Program-made: the position numbers and the translations under genes
Notes under the pieces: generated by a model
Database searches by the model: none
The model's input: the letters and a program-made list of their open reading frames with translations, nothing else
Told to the model about the DNA's origin: nothing
In this document: positions 8,439 through 18,581 of the stretch, piece by piece
How the letters are laid out: every line of letters starts with the position of its first letter
How positions within the stretch are numbered: position 1 is the first letter of the stretch
NCBI RefSeq assembly: GCF_913773735.1
Contig: NZ_CAJYEB010000032.1
Location: 1 to 64,000, forward strand
Source of the DNA: an uncultured Massilia sp.
Lineage (GTDB): Bacteria > Pseudomonadota > Gammaproteobacteria > Burkholderiales > Burkholderiaceae_D
Direction: 5' to 3'
DNA length: 64,000 nt

Positions 8439-9939
8439 TCAAGCCCGCAACAACACCAGCCACCCCGCCACGTCGGCCCCATGCTCGCGCCGCAACGCGG
8501 CCCGCTCCGCCTCGACCAGCGTGAACCCGGCGTCCGCCGCGCAGCGCTCGACGTAGCCGAGCGCGTGCGCATAGCGGTTCGACGCCCGGATCGCATAATC
8601 GGCATCGGCGCCGGCGCCGGCACCGCCCCCGTCCTCCAGCGCCTCGCAGGAAAACGCCAGCCGCCCGCCCGGCCGCAGCGCCGCGCGCGCCCGCGCGAAC
8701 AGCGTCTCCAGCGCGCCAATGTAGACCAGCACGTCGGCCGCCACCAGCAGGTCGTGCGCGTCCTGCTGGCTGGCCAGCCAGTCGCCGATGTCGGCGCAGG
8801 CCAGCTCGTCGTACAGGCCGGTGGCGCGCGCCCTGTCCAGCATCTTCGGCGACAGGTCGACGCCGGCCAGGCGCGTCGCGGCCGGCCGCAGGAACGGGGC
8901 GCACAGGCCGGTGCCGCATCCCAGGTCGGCCACGCTGCCCGGCATGCCGCCGTGGCGGCGCAGCAGCGCGTCGAGCAGGGCCGGGGTGCGGTAGCCCAGC
9001 ACGTCGACCAGGTGGCGGTCGAAATGGTCCGCGTACTGGTCGAACAGGCCCTTGACATAGTCCGCCGGCGGCCGGCGCGTCCAGCGCCGCCAGCGAGAAC
9101 CCGATCTCGCCGGCGTCCGCGCCCAGCGCCAGCGCGCGCCGGTAGGCGGCGACGGCCTCGTCGCGGCGGCCCAGTACGCGCAGCGTGTTGGCGCGGTAGT
9201 GTTCGGCCAGCGCGTAGTCGGGGCGCAGCGCCAGCGCCCGCTCGTAGCTGGCCAGCGCCGCGCCGGGGTCGCCGGATTTCTTCAGCGCCGCGCCGCGCGC
9301 GCACCAGGCGTCGGCCTGGCCGGGCGCGGCCTCGAGCGCGCGGTCGTAGGCATCGATGGCCTCGTCCAGCCGCGCCATGCCCTGCAGCGCATTGCCGAGG
9401 GCGAGCAGGGCGTCCGCATAGCGCGGCCGCGCCGCCAGCGCCTGGCGCGCGCTGGCCACGGCGTCGGCGTCGCGGCCCAGGTCGTGCAGGGCGATCGCGC
9501 GGTGGCACCAGGCTTCGGGAAACGCGGGCTGGATGCCCAGCGCGCGCGCGTAGCTGTCCAGCGCCTCGTCCAGCCGGCCCAGGCGCCGCAGCGCATTGCC
9601 GCGGTTGTCCCAGGCCAGCGCGTAGTGCGGATCCAGGCGCAGCGCCGCCTCGTAGCTGTCCAGCGCCGCGCCGGCGCGGCCCAGGTCCTGCAGCGCGGCG
9701 CCCAGGTTGCAGTGCGCGCGCGCCTGCTGCGGGTCGACGGCCAGCGCGTCCGCGATCAAGCGCGCCGCCAGCGCCGGATTGCCGCGCTGGCGCTCGATCA
9801 CGCCCAGCAGGTGCAGGGCGTCGAACTGGCGCGGCGCGGCCTCCAGCACCTGCCGGTACAGCGCCTGGGCCGCGTCCAGCCGGCCCTGCCGGTGCAGCTG
9901 CACGGCCTGCTGCAGCAGCGCGTTCGGGTCCGGGCGCAT
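8439..9939 (-). pseudogene. TPR-repeat methyltransferase, split by a frameshift
   Basis: Two frames together make one recognisable protein. From the ATG at 9939 a TPR region of about eight 34-residue repeats runs to about 9080. The frame then goes off into Arg/Pro-rich nonsense, while the next frame continues with PPADYVKGLFDQYADHFDRH and a SAM methyltransferase with VADLGCGTGLCAP, ending at 8439. The shift lies in a run of gcc/ggc triplets near 9060-9080, where one base added or lost would restore a protein of about 500 residues. TPR-methyltransferases of this layout are common, so this is either a recent pseudogene or an assembly indel. It starts 5 bp after the oxidoreductase large-subunit stop. 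Confidence 0.85.
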
Positions 9940-9944
9940 CGGGA

Positions 9945-12215
9945 TCAGCTCCAGCTCAGGTCGGTCTTCGACAGCGGCAGTTCGCGCACCCGGTGCCCGG
10001 TGGCCGCGAAGATCGCGTTGCACACGGCCGGCGCCAGCGGCGGGAACGCCGGTTCGCCCAGGCCCGTGACCGGGTAGTCGGTCTTGAGGAAATGCGATTC
10101 GATCCGGCGCGGGACGTCCGGCATGCGCAGCAGCTGGTACTCGTGGAAGTTGGACTGCACCACGCGGCCCTGTTCGATGTCCAGCGCCGGATGCATCAGG
10201 GTCGACAGGCCGTCGATCACCGAGCCCTCGACCTGGTGCTCGGCGCCGGACAGGTTGACCACCTGGGCGCCGATGTCGGCCACCACCACCACGCGGTCGA
10301 CGGTCAGCTTGCCGTCCCTGGACACGGTGACTTCGGCGACCTGGGCGACGTAGCCGCGGTGGCTGAAGTGGAAGGCCACGCCGGCGCCCTGGCCGCGCGC
10401 GAACGTGCGCTTGCCCCAGCCCGCCCTGGCGGCCACGGCTTCCAGCACGCCGCGCATGCGCGCCACGTTGTAGGGCACGCCGCGCTCGCCGGTGCCGGCC
10501 ATCAGGTCGCGCTCGCCCAGGAGTTCGAGGCGGAACGCGACCGGATCGCGCCGCGCCGCATGGGCCAGCTCGTCGATGAAGCTGTGGATGACCCAGGAAA
10601 ACACGTTGCTGCCGGGCGCGCGCCACGGCCCCATCGGGATGCGGCATTCGAGCGGGGTCTGCTCGAGCAGGCAGTTGGGCACCCAGCGCGCCGGGAATTC
10701 GTCGACCGACAGGCCGGCGCCGCTGCCCGGCTGCAGGACGCTGGCGCCGTCGCGCTCGACGCGGTTGGCGAAGGTGACGAAATGGTCGTGCCAGGCCACC
10801 AGCCGGCCCCCCGCATCGGTGCCGCCGCGCAGGAAGTGGAAGCCGCCGGCGCGGAAGTGGTCCTGCTGCAGGTCGTCCTCGCGCGTCCAGGTCAGCTTGA
10901 CCGGCGCAGCGACCTGCTGCGCGATCGCCACCGCCTCGACGATGAAGTCGGACGACAGCCGCCGGCCGAAGCCGCCGCCGCTGCGCGTGATGTGCAGCAC
11001 GATCTTGTCCTTCGGGATGCCGAAGGTGCTCGTCACCAGGGCCTGGCCGGCGCCCGGGTTCTGGGTCGGCGCCCACAGTTCCAGCGTGCCGGCGTCCGGC
11101 TTGAACCAGGCCGTGCAGTTCTGCGGCTCCATGCTGGCGTGCGAGATGAACGGATACGTGTAGCTCGCCTCGACCGTGTGCGCGGCGCCGGCCAGCGCCG
11201 CCGCGACGTCGCCGTCCTTGCGCAGCACGACCGTGCCCGGCTTGCCGGCGGCGGCGCGGGCCTGGGCCGCGAAGCCCGCCCAGCCGTGCCGGGCGCCGTC
11301 GCCCTCGTCCCAGGTCACCGCGAGCGCCTTGCGCGCGCGCAGCGCGTTCCAGGTCGAGTCGGCGACGATCGCCACGCCGGGACGCAGCCCGTTCAGGTTG
11401 GCCGTGCCCGCGACGATGAAGGCGGCCTTCACGCCCGGCAGCGCCCTGACCGCGTCCAGGTTGGCCGCCAGCGGACGGCCGCCCAGCACCGGGCATTTCA
11501 CGTAGGTGGCGTACAGCATGCCGGGCAGGCGGGTATCGATGCCGAACAGCGGCTGGCCGGACACCACGCGGCCGTTGTCGACGCCGCCGACGCGGGTGCC
11601 GAGCAGCCGGTAGGTGGACGGGTCCTTGAGCACGACGTCCTGCGCGTCCGGCAGCGGCAGGCGCGCGGCGGCCGGCACCAGCGCGCCGTAGCCGAGCTTG
11701 CGGCCGCTGGCGTCGTGCAGCACGGCGCCGAGGCTGGCGCGGCAGCTCGATGCAGGCACGCCCCAGGCGAGCGCCGCCGCCTGCACCAGCATGGTCCGGG
11801 CCGTGGCGCCCAGGCGGTGGAAGTTGTCGTAGTTGGTCGGGGTGGAGGTCGAACCGCCGGCGCCCTGCGGCCCGTAGACGGGATCCAGGTCGCCCTGCAC
11901 GACGCGCACGCGCTTCCAGTCGACTTCCAGTTCCTCGGCGATCACCATCGGCAGCGAGGTCTTGATGCCCTGGCCGATCTCGGGCTGCTTGGACACCAGC
12001 GTCACGCCGCCGTCGGCGTCGATGCGGATGAAGGCGTTCGGGGCGAATGCCCCGGCCGGGCGCGCCTTCGGATCGGCGTCGGCGGCGCTGGCCAGCCCGA
12101 CGACGCCTCCCGCCTGCAGGCCCAGCAGCAGGGCGCCGGACTGGCGCAGGAAGCGCCGCCGCGCCGGGGTGGCAGTCGTGGCCGTGGTGGAGTCGCGCAT
12201 CGTGTCCAGGCTCAT
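9945..12215 (-). CDS. Molybdenum hydroxylase large subunit (isoquinoline 1-oxidoreductase beta-like)
   Basis: A 756-residue molybdopterin-binding subunit of the xanthine oxidase family, in the single-domain periplasmic group typified by IorB. A Tat signal is visible (RRRFLRQSG near residues 19-27, then a hydrophobic stretch to ASA). Family segments include [31 protein letters not shown] and [12 protein letters not shown]. It would pair with the 2Fe-2S subunit encoded just upstream and oxidise an N-heterocycle or aldehyde. The start ATG at 12215 overlaps the upstream stop as ATGA, meaning coupled translation. No XdhC-type maturation factor or cytochrome partner follows. The substrate cannot be read from sequence. 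Confidence 0.88.
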   Translation of the reverse strand: MSLDTMRDSTTATTATPARRRFLRQSGALLLGLQAGGVVGLASAADADPKARPAGAFAPNAFIRIDADGGVTLVSKQPEIGQGIKTSLPMVIAEELEVDWKRVRVVQGDLDPVYGPQGAGGSTSTPTNYDNFHRLGATARTMLVQAAALAWGVPASSCRASLGAVLHDASGRKLGYGALVPAAARLPLPDAQDVVLKDPSTYRLLGTRVGGVDNGRVVSGQPLFGIDTRLPGMLYATYVKCPVLGGRPLAANLDAVRALPGVKAAFIVAGTANLNGLRPGVAIVADSTWNALRARKALAVTWDEGDGARHGWAGFAAQARAAAGKPGTVVLRKDGDVAAALAGAAHTVEASYTYPFISHASMEPQNCTAWFKPDAGTLELWAPTQNPGAGQALVTSTFGIPKDKIVLHITRSGGGFGRRLSSDFIVEAVAIAQQVAAPVKLTWTREDDLQQDHFRAGGFHFLRGGTDAGGRLVAWHDHFVTFANRVERDGASVLQPGSGAGLSVDEFPARWVPNCLLEQTPLECRIPMGPWRAPGSNVFSWVIHSFIDELAHAARRDPVAFRLELLGERDLMAGTGERGVPYNVARMRGVLEAVAARAGWGKRTFARGQGAGVAFHFSHRGYVAQVAEVTVSRDGKLTVDRVVVVADIGAQVVNLSGAEHQVEGSVIDGLSTLMHPALDIEQGRVVQSNFHEYQLLRMPDVPRRIESHFLKTDYPVTGLGEPAFPPLAPAVCNAIFAATGHRVRELPLSKTDLSWS

Positions 12216-12691
12216 CGCTTGTCCTTTCCCTTGCCGGCGATCTCGGCCGCCCGGTGGATGCCGGCGCGGATGCGCACATAGGTCGCGCAGCGGCACAGGT
12301 TGCCGGCCATGGCTTCGTCGATCTGGGCGTCGCTCGGGCGCGGATGCTGCCTGAGCAACGCGCAGGCCGTCATGATCTGGCCGCCCTGGCAATAGCCGCA
12401 CTGCGGCACGTCGAGTTCCTGCCAGGCTTGCTGCAGCGGATGCGCGGCGCGCGGGTCGAGGCCCTCGATGGTCGTGATCTTCGCCTTGCCGACGCCGGAC
12501 ACGGGCAGCTGGCAGGCGCGTGCCGGCTGGCCGTCGACGTGGACGGTGCAGGCGCCGCACACGCCCATGCCGCAGCCGTACTTGGTGCCGACCAGGCCCA
12601 GGGTATCGCGCAGTGCCCACAGCAGCGGGGTGTCCGCTTCGACGTCGACGGCGCGGGCCTGGCCGTTGACGTTCAGGGTGTATTGACTCAT
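12212..12691 (-). CDS. Molybdenum hydroxylase 2Fe-2S subunit (IorA-like)
   Basis: A 159-residue small subunit carrying two [2Fe-2S] clusters. The plant-ferredoxin-type cluster ligands are in [18 protein letters not shown] with a later Cys (ARACQL); the second cluster uses CGYCQGGQ and CRCATY. It passes electrons from the molybdenum subunit and probably travels with it by Tat export, since it has no signal of its own. The ATG at 12691 gives the usual MSxYTLNVNG start, although a Shine-Dalgarno is weak. It overlaps the large-subunit gene by 4 bases. Confidence 0.92.
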   Translation of the reverse strand: MSQYTLNVNGQARAVDVEADTPLLWALRDTLGLVGTKYGCGMGVCGACTVHVDGQPARACQLPVSGVGKAKITTIEGLDPRAAHPLQQAWQELDVPQCGYCQGGQIMTACALLRQHPRPSDAQIDEAMAGNLCRCATYVRIRAGIHRAAEIAGKGKDKR

Positions 12692-12858
12692 GTCCGGTGG
12701 GGGTGGTGATTGCTGGCGAAATTGCCGGTTCGCAAAAAGGCACATCGTAACCAGATGCCGCGCCCGGGCCAAGCGTTAATTTGTTTCCGGCTCGACTGGA
12801 ACGCCGGGGGCTTTATGACATACTGGCGGCGCACCATCGCCCGCCATCCTCGCATTCC

Positions 12859-15210
12859 ATGACACGCATCGCCTTCCTGCCCTCGACCGTGCGCTCGCGC
12901 CTGGCCCTCACGGTGGGCGCGCTGGTGCTGGGCGCGACGCTGCTGGCCGGTCCGCTGGCGCTGCAAGTGGCCGAACGCGACATGCGCACCGTGCTGGGCG
13001 AGCAGCAAGTGGCGCTGCTGGCGGGAGCCGCCGCGTTCATGGACGAGCGCCTGGGCGCCCACGTGCGCCGCATGGACGCGCTGGCGCGCGCCGTGCCGGC
13101 GGCGGCGCTGCGCGACCCGCGCCGGCTGCAGGCCTGGCTGGCCGAGCGCGGCGCCGACGGGCGCGACGACTTCGTCAACATCGTCGCCTTCGCCCGCAAC
13201 GGCGACCTGGTCGCGTCCAGCGCCACCATGCCGAGCGCGCAGCCGCTCAGCGGGGCCGGCCGCCAGTATTTCGAGGACACGCTGCGGCTGCGCCGCGGCA
13301 TCGTCTCGGAACCGTTCCGCAGCCGCCTGTCCGGCGCCCAGGTGGTGCTGGTGACGGCGCCCGTGTTCGACGCGGCCGGCGACGTCGCCTGCGTGCTGGC
13401 CGGGCGCATCGACCTGCAGCACGCGAACTTCCTGCGCGAGGTCGACGCCCTCAAGCCGGGCCGCACCGGCTACCTGTTCCTGATGTCGGCGGCCGGCGTG
13501 CTGGTCGACCACCCGCTGCGCGAACGCCTGCTGCACGACATGACGACGACGCCCGGCGACCACCCCGGCGCCATGCGCGCGCTGCGCGGCTTCGAAGGCT
13601 GGGTACACGGCGCCGACCGCCAGGGCCAGGCGCTGTTCGCCTACAAGCGGCTGCGCGCGACCGGCTGGGTGCTGGGGTCGCGTTATCCGGACGCGGAAGC
13701 GTTCGCGCCGCTGGCGCACATGCGCCGCAGCGTGCTGGCCGTGGCGGGCATCCTGGCGCTGCTGGCGGGCGCGCTGGCCTGGTGGATCGTGCGGCGCCGG
13801 CTGCGACCGCTGGACGTGCTGCGCCGCGCGGTGGCGGCGGTGCGCCACGGCGGCGCCGGCATCGACACGCTGCACCTCGGGCGGCGCGACGAGATCGGCG
13901 AACTGGGCCGCGCCTTCCACGACCTGGTGCGGGAGCGCGAGCGCGCCATCGCCAGGATGCGCGCGATCGCCGACAACGTGCCGGCCGTGATCGCCTACGT
14001 GGACCGCGACGAGCGCTTCGCGTTCACCAACGCCGCGTTCGCGCGCATGCTGGGCCTGGCGCCCGACGCCGCGCTCGGGCGCACGGTGCGCGAGGTGCTG
14101 GGCGCGTTGCCGTATGCGCGCCTGGAGCCGCTGGTGCGCGCCGTGCTGCGCGGCGAGCGCGGGCGCGTCGAGGACGTGCGCAGCGACGACCGCCGGCGCC
14201 ACCAGCTGATCGACTACCTGCCGGACGTCGACGCCGACGGCGCGGTGGCCGGCTTCTACGTGATGGCGATGGACATCAGCGAGCGCAAGGAGGCGGAACT
14301 GGCCCAGGCGGCCAGCGAGAAACGGCTGCGCACGATCGCCGACAACCTGCCCGTCCTGATCTGCTCGATCGACCGCAACCACCGGCTCGGGTTCGCGAAC
14401 GCCACCTTCCGCGCCTGGCTGGGCCTGGACGACCGCGCGCTGGACGGCATGCACCTGGCCGACGCCCTCGGCCGCGGCGCCTACGACGGCGCCCGCGCGC
14501 GCCTGAAGACGGCCTTCGCGGGGCACGGCGCCAGTTTCGGGATGACGCTGCAGGCCGGCGGGCAGCATCGCATCCTCGAGTGGACGGTGGTGCCGGACCT
14601 GCAGCCGGACGGCGCGGTGGCCGGCGTGTACGCGCTGGCGCACGACGTCACCCGGATCAAGGAAGCCGAGACGCGCCTGGTGCAGATGGCGCGCATCGAC
14701 GACCTGACGGGCCTGGCCAACCGCCGCCTGTTCGGCGAGACGCTGGCCCAGGCGCTGGAGCGGGCGCGCCGCCGGCGCAGCGTGCTGGGCCTGGCCTACC
14801 TCGACGTCGACCACTTCAAGCGCATCAACGACACCTGGGGCCACGGCATCGGCGACGAGGTGCTCAAGGAGTTCGCGCGCCGCCTCGCCGCCGCCGTGCG
14901 CGCCACCGACACGCCGGCGCGCCTGGCCGGCGACGAATTCGTCGTGGTGCTGGAAGACGTGCGCGGCGAGACCGGGGCGGCCGGCATCGGCGCCAAGATC
15001 ATCGCGGCGATGCGCGTGCCGTTCGCGACGTCGGCCGGCCCGGTGCCCGTCACGGCCAGCGTCGGCATCGCGCTGGCCGACGGGGCGCAGGCGCCGATGC
15101 CGGACCAGGAACAGTTGCTGGGACGGGCGGATGCGGCCTTGTACGCGGCCAAGCGGGACGGGCGCGACCGCTGCGCGCTGGGCGCCCATCCGGCGGCCTG
15201 CGGCTCGTGA
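12859..15210 (+). CDS. Membrane diguanylate cyclase with Cache sensor and two PAS domains
   Basis: A 783-residue c-di-GMP synthase. Order: TM1 (about 15-37), dCache-like periplasmic domain (40-285), TM2 (about 290-310), short HAMP-like linker, PAS1 (365-480), PAS2 (485-605), GGDEF (605-775). The active-site motif is AGDEF (690-694), a known functional variant. An RATD inhibitory site (681-684) lies exactly five residues upstream, so product feedback is expected. No EAL domain. The start at 12859 is chosen because it directly precedes TM1; no strong Shine-Dalgarno is seen. It is divergent from the molybdenum hydroxylase genes. Confidence 0.92.
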   Translation: MTRIAFLPSTVRSRLALTVGALVLGATLLAGPLALQVAERDMRTVLGEQQVALLAGAAAFMDERLGAHVRRMDALARAVPAAALRDPRRLQAWLAERGADGRDDFVNIVAFARNGDLVASSATMPSAQPLSGAGRQYFEDTLRLRRGIVSEPFRSRLSGAQVVLVTAPVFDAAGDVACVLAGRIDLQHANFLREVDALKPGRTGYLFLMSAAGVLVDHPLRERLLHDMTTTPGDHPGAMRALRGFEGWVHGADRQGQALFAYKRLRATGWVLGSRYPDAEAFAPLAHMRRSVLAVAGILALLAGALAWWIVRRRLRPLDVLRRAVAAVRHGGAGIDTLHLGRRDEIGELGRAFHDLVRERERAIARMRAIADNVPAVIAYVDRDERFAFTNAAFARMLGLAPDAALGRTVREVLGALPYARLEPLVRAVLRGERGRVEDVRSDDRRRHQLIDYLPDVDADGAVAGFYVMAMDISERKEAELAQAASEKRLRTIADNLPVLICSIDRNHRLGFANATFRAWLGLDDRALDGMHLADALGRGAYDGARARLKTAFAGHGASFGMTLQAGGQHRILEWTVVPDLQPDGAVAGVYALAHDVTRIKEAETRLVQMARIDDLTGLANRRLFGETLAQALERARRRRSVLGLAYLDVDHFKRINDTWGHGIGDEVLKEFARRLAAAVRATDTPARLAGDEFVVVLEDVRGETGAAGIGAKIIAAMRVPFATSAGPVPVTASVGIALADGAQAPMPDQEQLLGRADAALYAAKRDGRDRCALGAHPAACGS

Positions 15211-15301
15211 TGGATGGCGTGACGCTCGCCTCGCGTTGGCTCGGTGCGGGGCCGCGTGACGGCGGCCGGTCGGGTGGCGCTGCCGGCCCCGCGCATCGCG
15301 G

Positions 15302-16660
15302 TCAGATCCCGGTGGGATAGGTTTCCGGCGGCTCGTCCCCGTGCCGGCCGCCGCCCCGGTCGAGCGGGCGCACGGCCGTCGTGCCGTCGATGTGGATCAC
15401 GGCGTCGAACTGGCGGGCCATCCGGGCCGTGAAGTAATGGCTCTGGCGTTCCGTCTGCGGCAGGTAGATCACGCCGATGGCCCGCTCCAGGCGGCGCTGT
15501 ACCAGCACCGTGCGCGCCGGGCCGTCGTCGCGCAGGGGCAGCACGAAGCGCGGGATGCCCACCTCGTGCAGCAGTGCCTCGCAGCTGCCCGCGATGGCGG
15601 GGCGCACCTGCTTGTGCTCGGCCGGACCGTCCCATTCGGACGCGGCCGTCACCCAGCCGTCGTAGGTCGTGAAGCCGATCAGGCGGGTCTGGCCGTCGTA
15701 GGCCTTGCGCGCCAGTTCGCCGACGTTCCACTCGCCCAGCTCGCCGACCTCGGTGGCGCGCGCGTCGCCGATGTGCGAGTTGTGTTCCCACACGACGATC
15801 TTCGCCGGCTCGCCGTCGCGGGCCAGGTGCCGGGCGAGCGCGTCCAGCGTCTCGGCCATGTGGCTGTCGCGCAGGTTCCACGATGCGATGCGGCCGCGGA
15901 ACATCGTCCGGTAGTATTCCTCGGCATTCCTGACGAGGCGGGCATTCTGCTGGGCGTAAAAGAAGGCGTCCTCGGCGTCCCCGGCGCCGTCGCGGCGCAT
16001 GTAGTCGATCGCGAGCTGCTGCATCTGGTGCAACTGGTCGATGACGCCTTGTTCGCACGAGGCCGACAGGTCGATGTTGGCCGTGTAGCCGTAGTGCTGG
16101 CTGTCTTCGCAGTAGTGGTCGAAGCAGGCATAGCGCGCGCGCGCCTGGGCCGCCGCCTGCGGATCGACCTGCGCGAGGTAGCGCAGCACTTCGCCGATCG
16201 AGGTGAACATGCTGTACAGGTCGAGGCCGTAGAAACCCACCGTGCGGCCGGCCTTGCCACGCGCCTGCGCCGCGTCGTTGTGGCCGCGCAGCCATTCGAC
16301 GAAGCGGCTGACGTCGGTGTTGCGCCACATCCAGTTCGGGAAGCGCCGGAAGCCCGCCAGCGCCGCGTCGGCGTCGGCGTCCTCGCCTTGCCCGCGCACG
16401 TAGCGGTTGACGCGGTAGGCATCGGGCCAGTCGGCTTCGACGGCCACGGCATGGAAGCCTTTTTCCTCGATCAGGCGGCGGGTGATGCGCGCGCGTTCCT
16501 CGTAAAACTCGTGGGTGCCGTGGGTGGCTTCGCCCAGCAGCACGAAGCGGGCGTCGCCGACCAGGTCGAGCAGGCCGTCGTAGTCATGCGCGTCGCCGCG
16601 CAGGGGCTGGGCGGCGACGCGCAGCACGCCGGCGGGCGTGGCGGGGGACGGCGTCGTCAT
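15302..16660 (-). CDS. Erythromycin esterase family protein
   Basis: A 452-residue protein of the EreA/B-like fold, probably a hydrolase of unknown natural substrate. Family signatures are FVLLGEATHGTHEFYEERARITRR with the conserved Glu and His, the VEADWPDAYRVNRY segment, VWEHNSHIGDARATE with a catalytic-type His, and a C-terminal GVIYLPQTE...SHYF block. It is the last gene of a minus-strand run, 8 bp after the SRPBCC gene. Such proteins often sit next to phosphoribosyltransferase-like genes, as here. Antibiotic resistance should not be assumed from the family name. Confidence 0.9.
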   Translation of the reverse strand: MTTPSPATPAGVLRVAAQPLRGDAHDYDGLLDLVGDARFVLLGEATHGTHEFYEERARITRRLIEEKGFHAVAVEADWPDAYRVNRYVRGQGEDADADAALAGFRRFPNWMWRNTDVSRFVEWLRGHNDAAQARGKAGRTVGFYGLDLYSMFTSIGEVLRYLAQVDPQAAAQARARYACFDHYCEDSQHYGYTANIDLSASCEQGVIDQLHQMQQLAIDYMRRDGAGDAEDAFFYAQQNARLVRNAEEYYRTMFRGRIASWNLRDSHMAETLDALARHLARDGEPAKIVVWEHNSHIGDARATEVGELGEWNVGELARKAYDGQTRLIGFTTYDGWVTAASEWDGPAEHKQVRPAIAGSCEALLHEVGIPRFVLPLRDDGPARTVLVQRRLERAIGVIYLPQTERQSHYFTARMARQFDAVIHIDGTTAVRPLDRGGGRHGDEPPETYPTGI

Positions 16661-16668
16661 GGCGCGCC

Positions 16669-17787
16669 TCAGTGCAGGTAGCGGCTGGCGCCGGGCGGGC
16701 GGACGCCGCCGTGCGGCAGCGCGCCGCGCTCGACGAAGGACTTCATGGCCGCGAGGTCCTGCGCCAGCCGCGATTGCGGGTCGGCGCCGAGCAGCGTGGC
16801 CAGGCCGTGGCCGATGGCGCCGGCGGGCGGCGTGTACGACATGCGCACCGTGACCAGCGTGCCGCCGCGCTGCGGCGCGAACGCGATCGATCCGCTCTGC
16901 GGGATCTCCGCGCCCGGCTCGCTGCGCCAGGCCAGGCGGTGCGGGCGGCTCTGCTCGGTGACGACGGCGTTCCAGGAAAAATGGCTGCCGCCGGGGCCCT
17001 TGACGACCCAGTGCGAACGGCGCCGTCCGAGGTCGCGCACCTCGACCACGTGCGACATGAACCGCGGAAAATGCTCGTAGTCGGTCCACAGGTCGTACAC
17101 GTCTTCCGGCGCGGCATCGATGTGGACCGATTGCTCGACGTCGACCGGTTGGTCCAGCGACAGGCGCTGCCTGCCCGCCCGCAGGACGCCGCCGAGCGGC
17201 TGGTTGGCGGCGCCGCGCGCCAGCAGGGCGGCGCCGGCCAGGCCGAGCACCAGGCCCAGCGGCGAACGGCGCGCCAGGCCGAAGCCGGCCAGCAGCGCCC
17301 CGCCGGCCAGCGCCGTGTGGCGCGCGGCCGGCGCCAGGGTGCCTGCCGGGGCGTCGTGCACCGCGCCGCGCGGCGTGTCATGGGCGTCGTGGCCCTGGCG
17401 ACGCGGCCCGGGGCCGGCGACGGCGGCGATCGCAGCGCCGGCCTCGCGCAGGGCGTCGCGGACCCCGTGCGCGTCCCCGGACACCGGGATGCGCACGGGG
17501 TCCGGTTCCTGCGCCGTGTCCCGCGTCCGCCCGCCCGCTGGCGCGGCGCCGTCGGGGCGCAGCGCGCCGGCCGTGCCCAGGTAGGTCCCGGCGTCGTGCC
17601 AGGTGTCGCGCACTGCGTCGCCGCTGCGCGCGCCCACGCCGCGCACGGCGGCCACCGAGCGGGCGCGCCGGGCGCCGCCGCGGTCGGGGTCGAGCAGGTA
17701 CATCAGCAGGGCCCCGGCGGCCGCGCCGCCCAGCCATGTCGCGACGTCGATGCCGATGCCGGCGCGGGTGTCCGTCGTGTGCCTCAT
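16669..17787 (-). CDS. SRPBCC (START-like) domain membrane protein
   Basis: A 372-residue protein. The N-terminus has a hydrophobic segment with LLMYLLDPDRGGARR, a common start in membrane-linked stress proteins of this type. A Pro/Ala/Arg-rich linker (about 55-155) and two hydrophobic stretches (about 160-200) follow. Residues 215-350 form the ligand-binding SRPBCC/polyketide-cyclase domain (VDVEQSVHIDAAPEDVYDLW, then HFPRFMSHVVEVRDLG). The start ATG at 17787 is the last unit of a 14-bp tandem repeat that supplies its gaggaccgaacc ribosome site. It sits 8 bp before the erythromycin-esterase-like gene, so these two are probably translated from one mRNA. Confidence 0.85.
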   Translation of the reverse strand: MRHTTDTRAGIGIDVATWLGGAAAGALLMYLLDPDRGGARRARSVAAVRGVGARSGDAVRDTWHDAGTYLGTAGALRPDGAAPAGGRTRDTAQEPDPVRIPVSGDAHGVRDALREAGAAIAAVAGPGPRRQGHDAHDTPRGAVHDAPAGTLAPAARHTALAGGALLAGFGLARRSPLGLVLGLAGAALLARGAANQPLGGVLRAGRQRLSLDQPVDVEQSVHIDAAPEDVYDLWTDYEHFPRFMSHVVEVRDLGRRRSHWVVKGPGGSHFSWNAVVTEQSRPHRLAWRSEPGAEIPQSGSIAFAPQRGGTLVTVRMSYTPPAGAIGHGLATLLGADPQSRLAQDLAAMKSFVERGALPHGGVRPPGASRYLH

Positions 17788-17857
17788 GGTTCGGTCCTCA
17801 TGGTTCGCTCCTCATGGTTCGCTCCTCATGGTTCGGTGGTCATGGTTGGGTCGTCAT
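17788..17857 (-). repeat. Five 14-bp units, each a ribosome site plus a 5-codon ORF ending in ATGA
   Basis: Read on the minus strand, ATGs fall at 17857, 17843, 17829, 17815 and 17801, and the sixth at 17787 starts the SRPBCC gene. Each unit is ATG plus four codons, then a TGA that overlaps the next ATG. The encoded peptides are MTTQP, MTTEP, MRSEP, MRSEP and MRTEP. Units with ATGAGGAGCGAACC also carry a Shine-Dalgarno (GAGGAG) about six bases before the next start. Seen directly; a coupling role is inference. Confidence 0.85.
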
Positions 17858-17903
17858 GCTGATCGGTGGAACGCGTCCGGGCCCTGCCGCACGATGCGCC
17901 CGC

Positions 17904-18581
17904 TCAGGTCCCGGGCGCCGCCGGCGATCCGCGCGCGCGCCACGCGGCGGCGAGCAGGTCCTGCACCTGCGCGTCGCCGGTCTGGTCGAAGCTGTCGTAC
18001 CACTGGCCGACCGATCGGAAACGCGCCGGACTCGACAGGCAGACCAGCCGGTCCACGCGCGCCGCCAGCGCCGCCACGGTGTCCGGCGGCGCGACCGGGA
18101 TCGCCAGCACGAGTTCGCGCGGCCCCAGGCGCCGGGCCACCTCGATGGCCGCCAGCATCGTCGCGCCGGTCGCGACACCGTCGTCGACCAGGATGGCGCT
18201 GCGCCCCGCCAGGGCCAGCGGCGCCCGCCCGCCGCGGTAGGCGCGTTCGCGCCGTTCCAGTTCGGCCAGCTCGCGCGCCGCCACGGCGTCGATGTCCTGG
18301 GCGGTGACGCCCATCGCGCCGGGCACGCCCGGCTGCAGCACGCGCACGCCGCCGCTGCCGATCGCCCCGATGGCGAACTCCTCGTGGCGCGGCATGCCGA
18401 GCTTGCGCACGACGAGGACGTCGAGGTCGATGCCGAGGGCGCGCGCGATCTCGGCGCCGACCGGCACGCCGCCGCGCGGCAGGGCCAGCACGAGCGCGTC
18501 GGCCCGCCCCGCATAGGCGCCCAGCCGGTCGGCGAGCAGCCGCCCGGCTTGGGCGCGATCCTTGAAATGCCAGTCTGTCAT
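17904..18581 (-). CDS. Phosphoribosyltransferase-like protein
   Basis: A 225-residue type I phosphoribosyltransferase-fold protein. The PRPP loop is AILVDDGVATGATMLAA, with the two acidic residues and the TGAT turn. ALPRGGVPVGAEIARAL and VRKLGMPRHEEFAIGAI are typical of the predicted PRTases found next to erythromycin-esterase or dienelactone-hydrolase genes. The chosen ATG at 18581 has a ggaag Shine-Dalgarno; an in-frame start eight codons upstream is weaker. The substrate base is unknown. The SRPBCC gene follows on the same strand after the 14-bp repeat. Confidence 0.85.
   Translation of the reverse strand: MTDWHFKDRAQAGRLLADRLGAYAGRADALVLALPRGGVPVGAEIARALGIDLDVLVVRKLGMPRHEEFAIGAIGSGGVRVLQPGVPGAMGVTAQDIDAVAARELAELERRERAYRGGRAPLALAGRSAILVDDGVATGATMLAAIEVARRLGPRELVLAIPVAPPDTVAALAARVDRLVCLSSPARFRSVGQWYDSFDQTGDAQVQDLLAAAWRARGSPAAPGT

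Noticed and set aside
8007..12281. A 1424-codon open frame on the plus strand
   Set aside because: It is an antisense shadow of the methyltransferase and molybdenum hydroxylase genes; the product is Arg/Ala/Gly-rich with no domain logic.
15302..16660. Calling the erythromycin-esterase-like gene an antibiotic resistance gene
   Set aside because: The family is broad and environmental members are mostly uncharacterised; its context gives no resistance signal.
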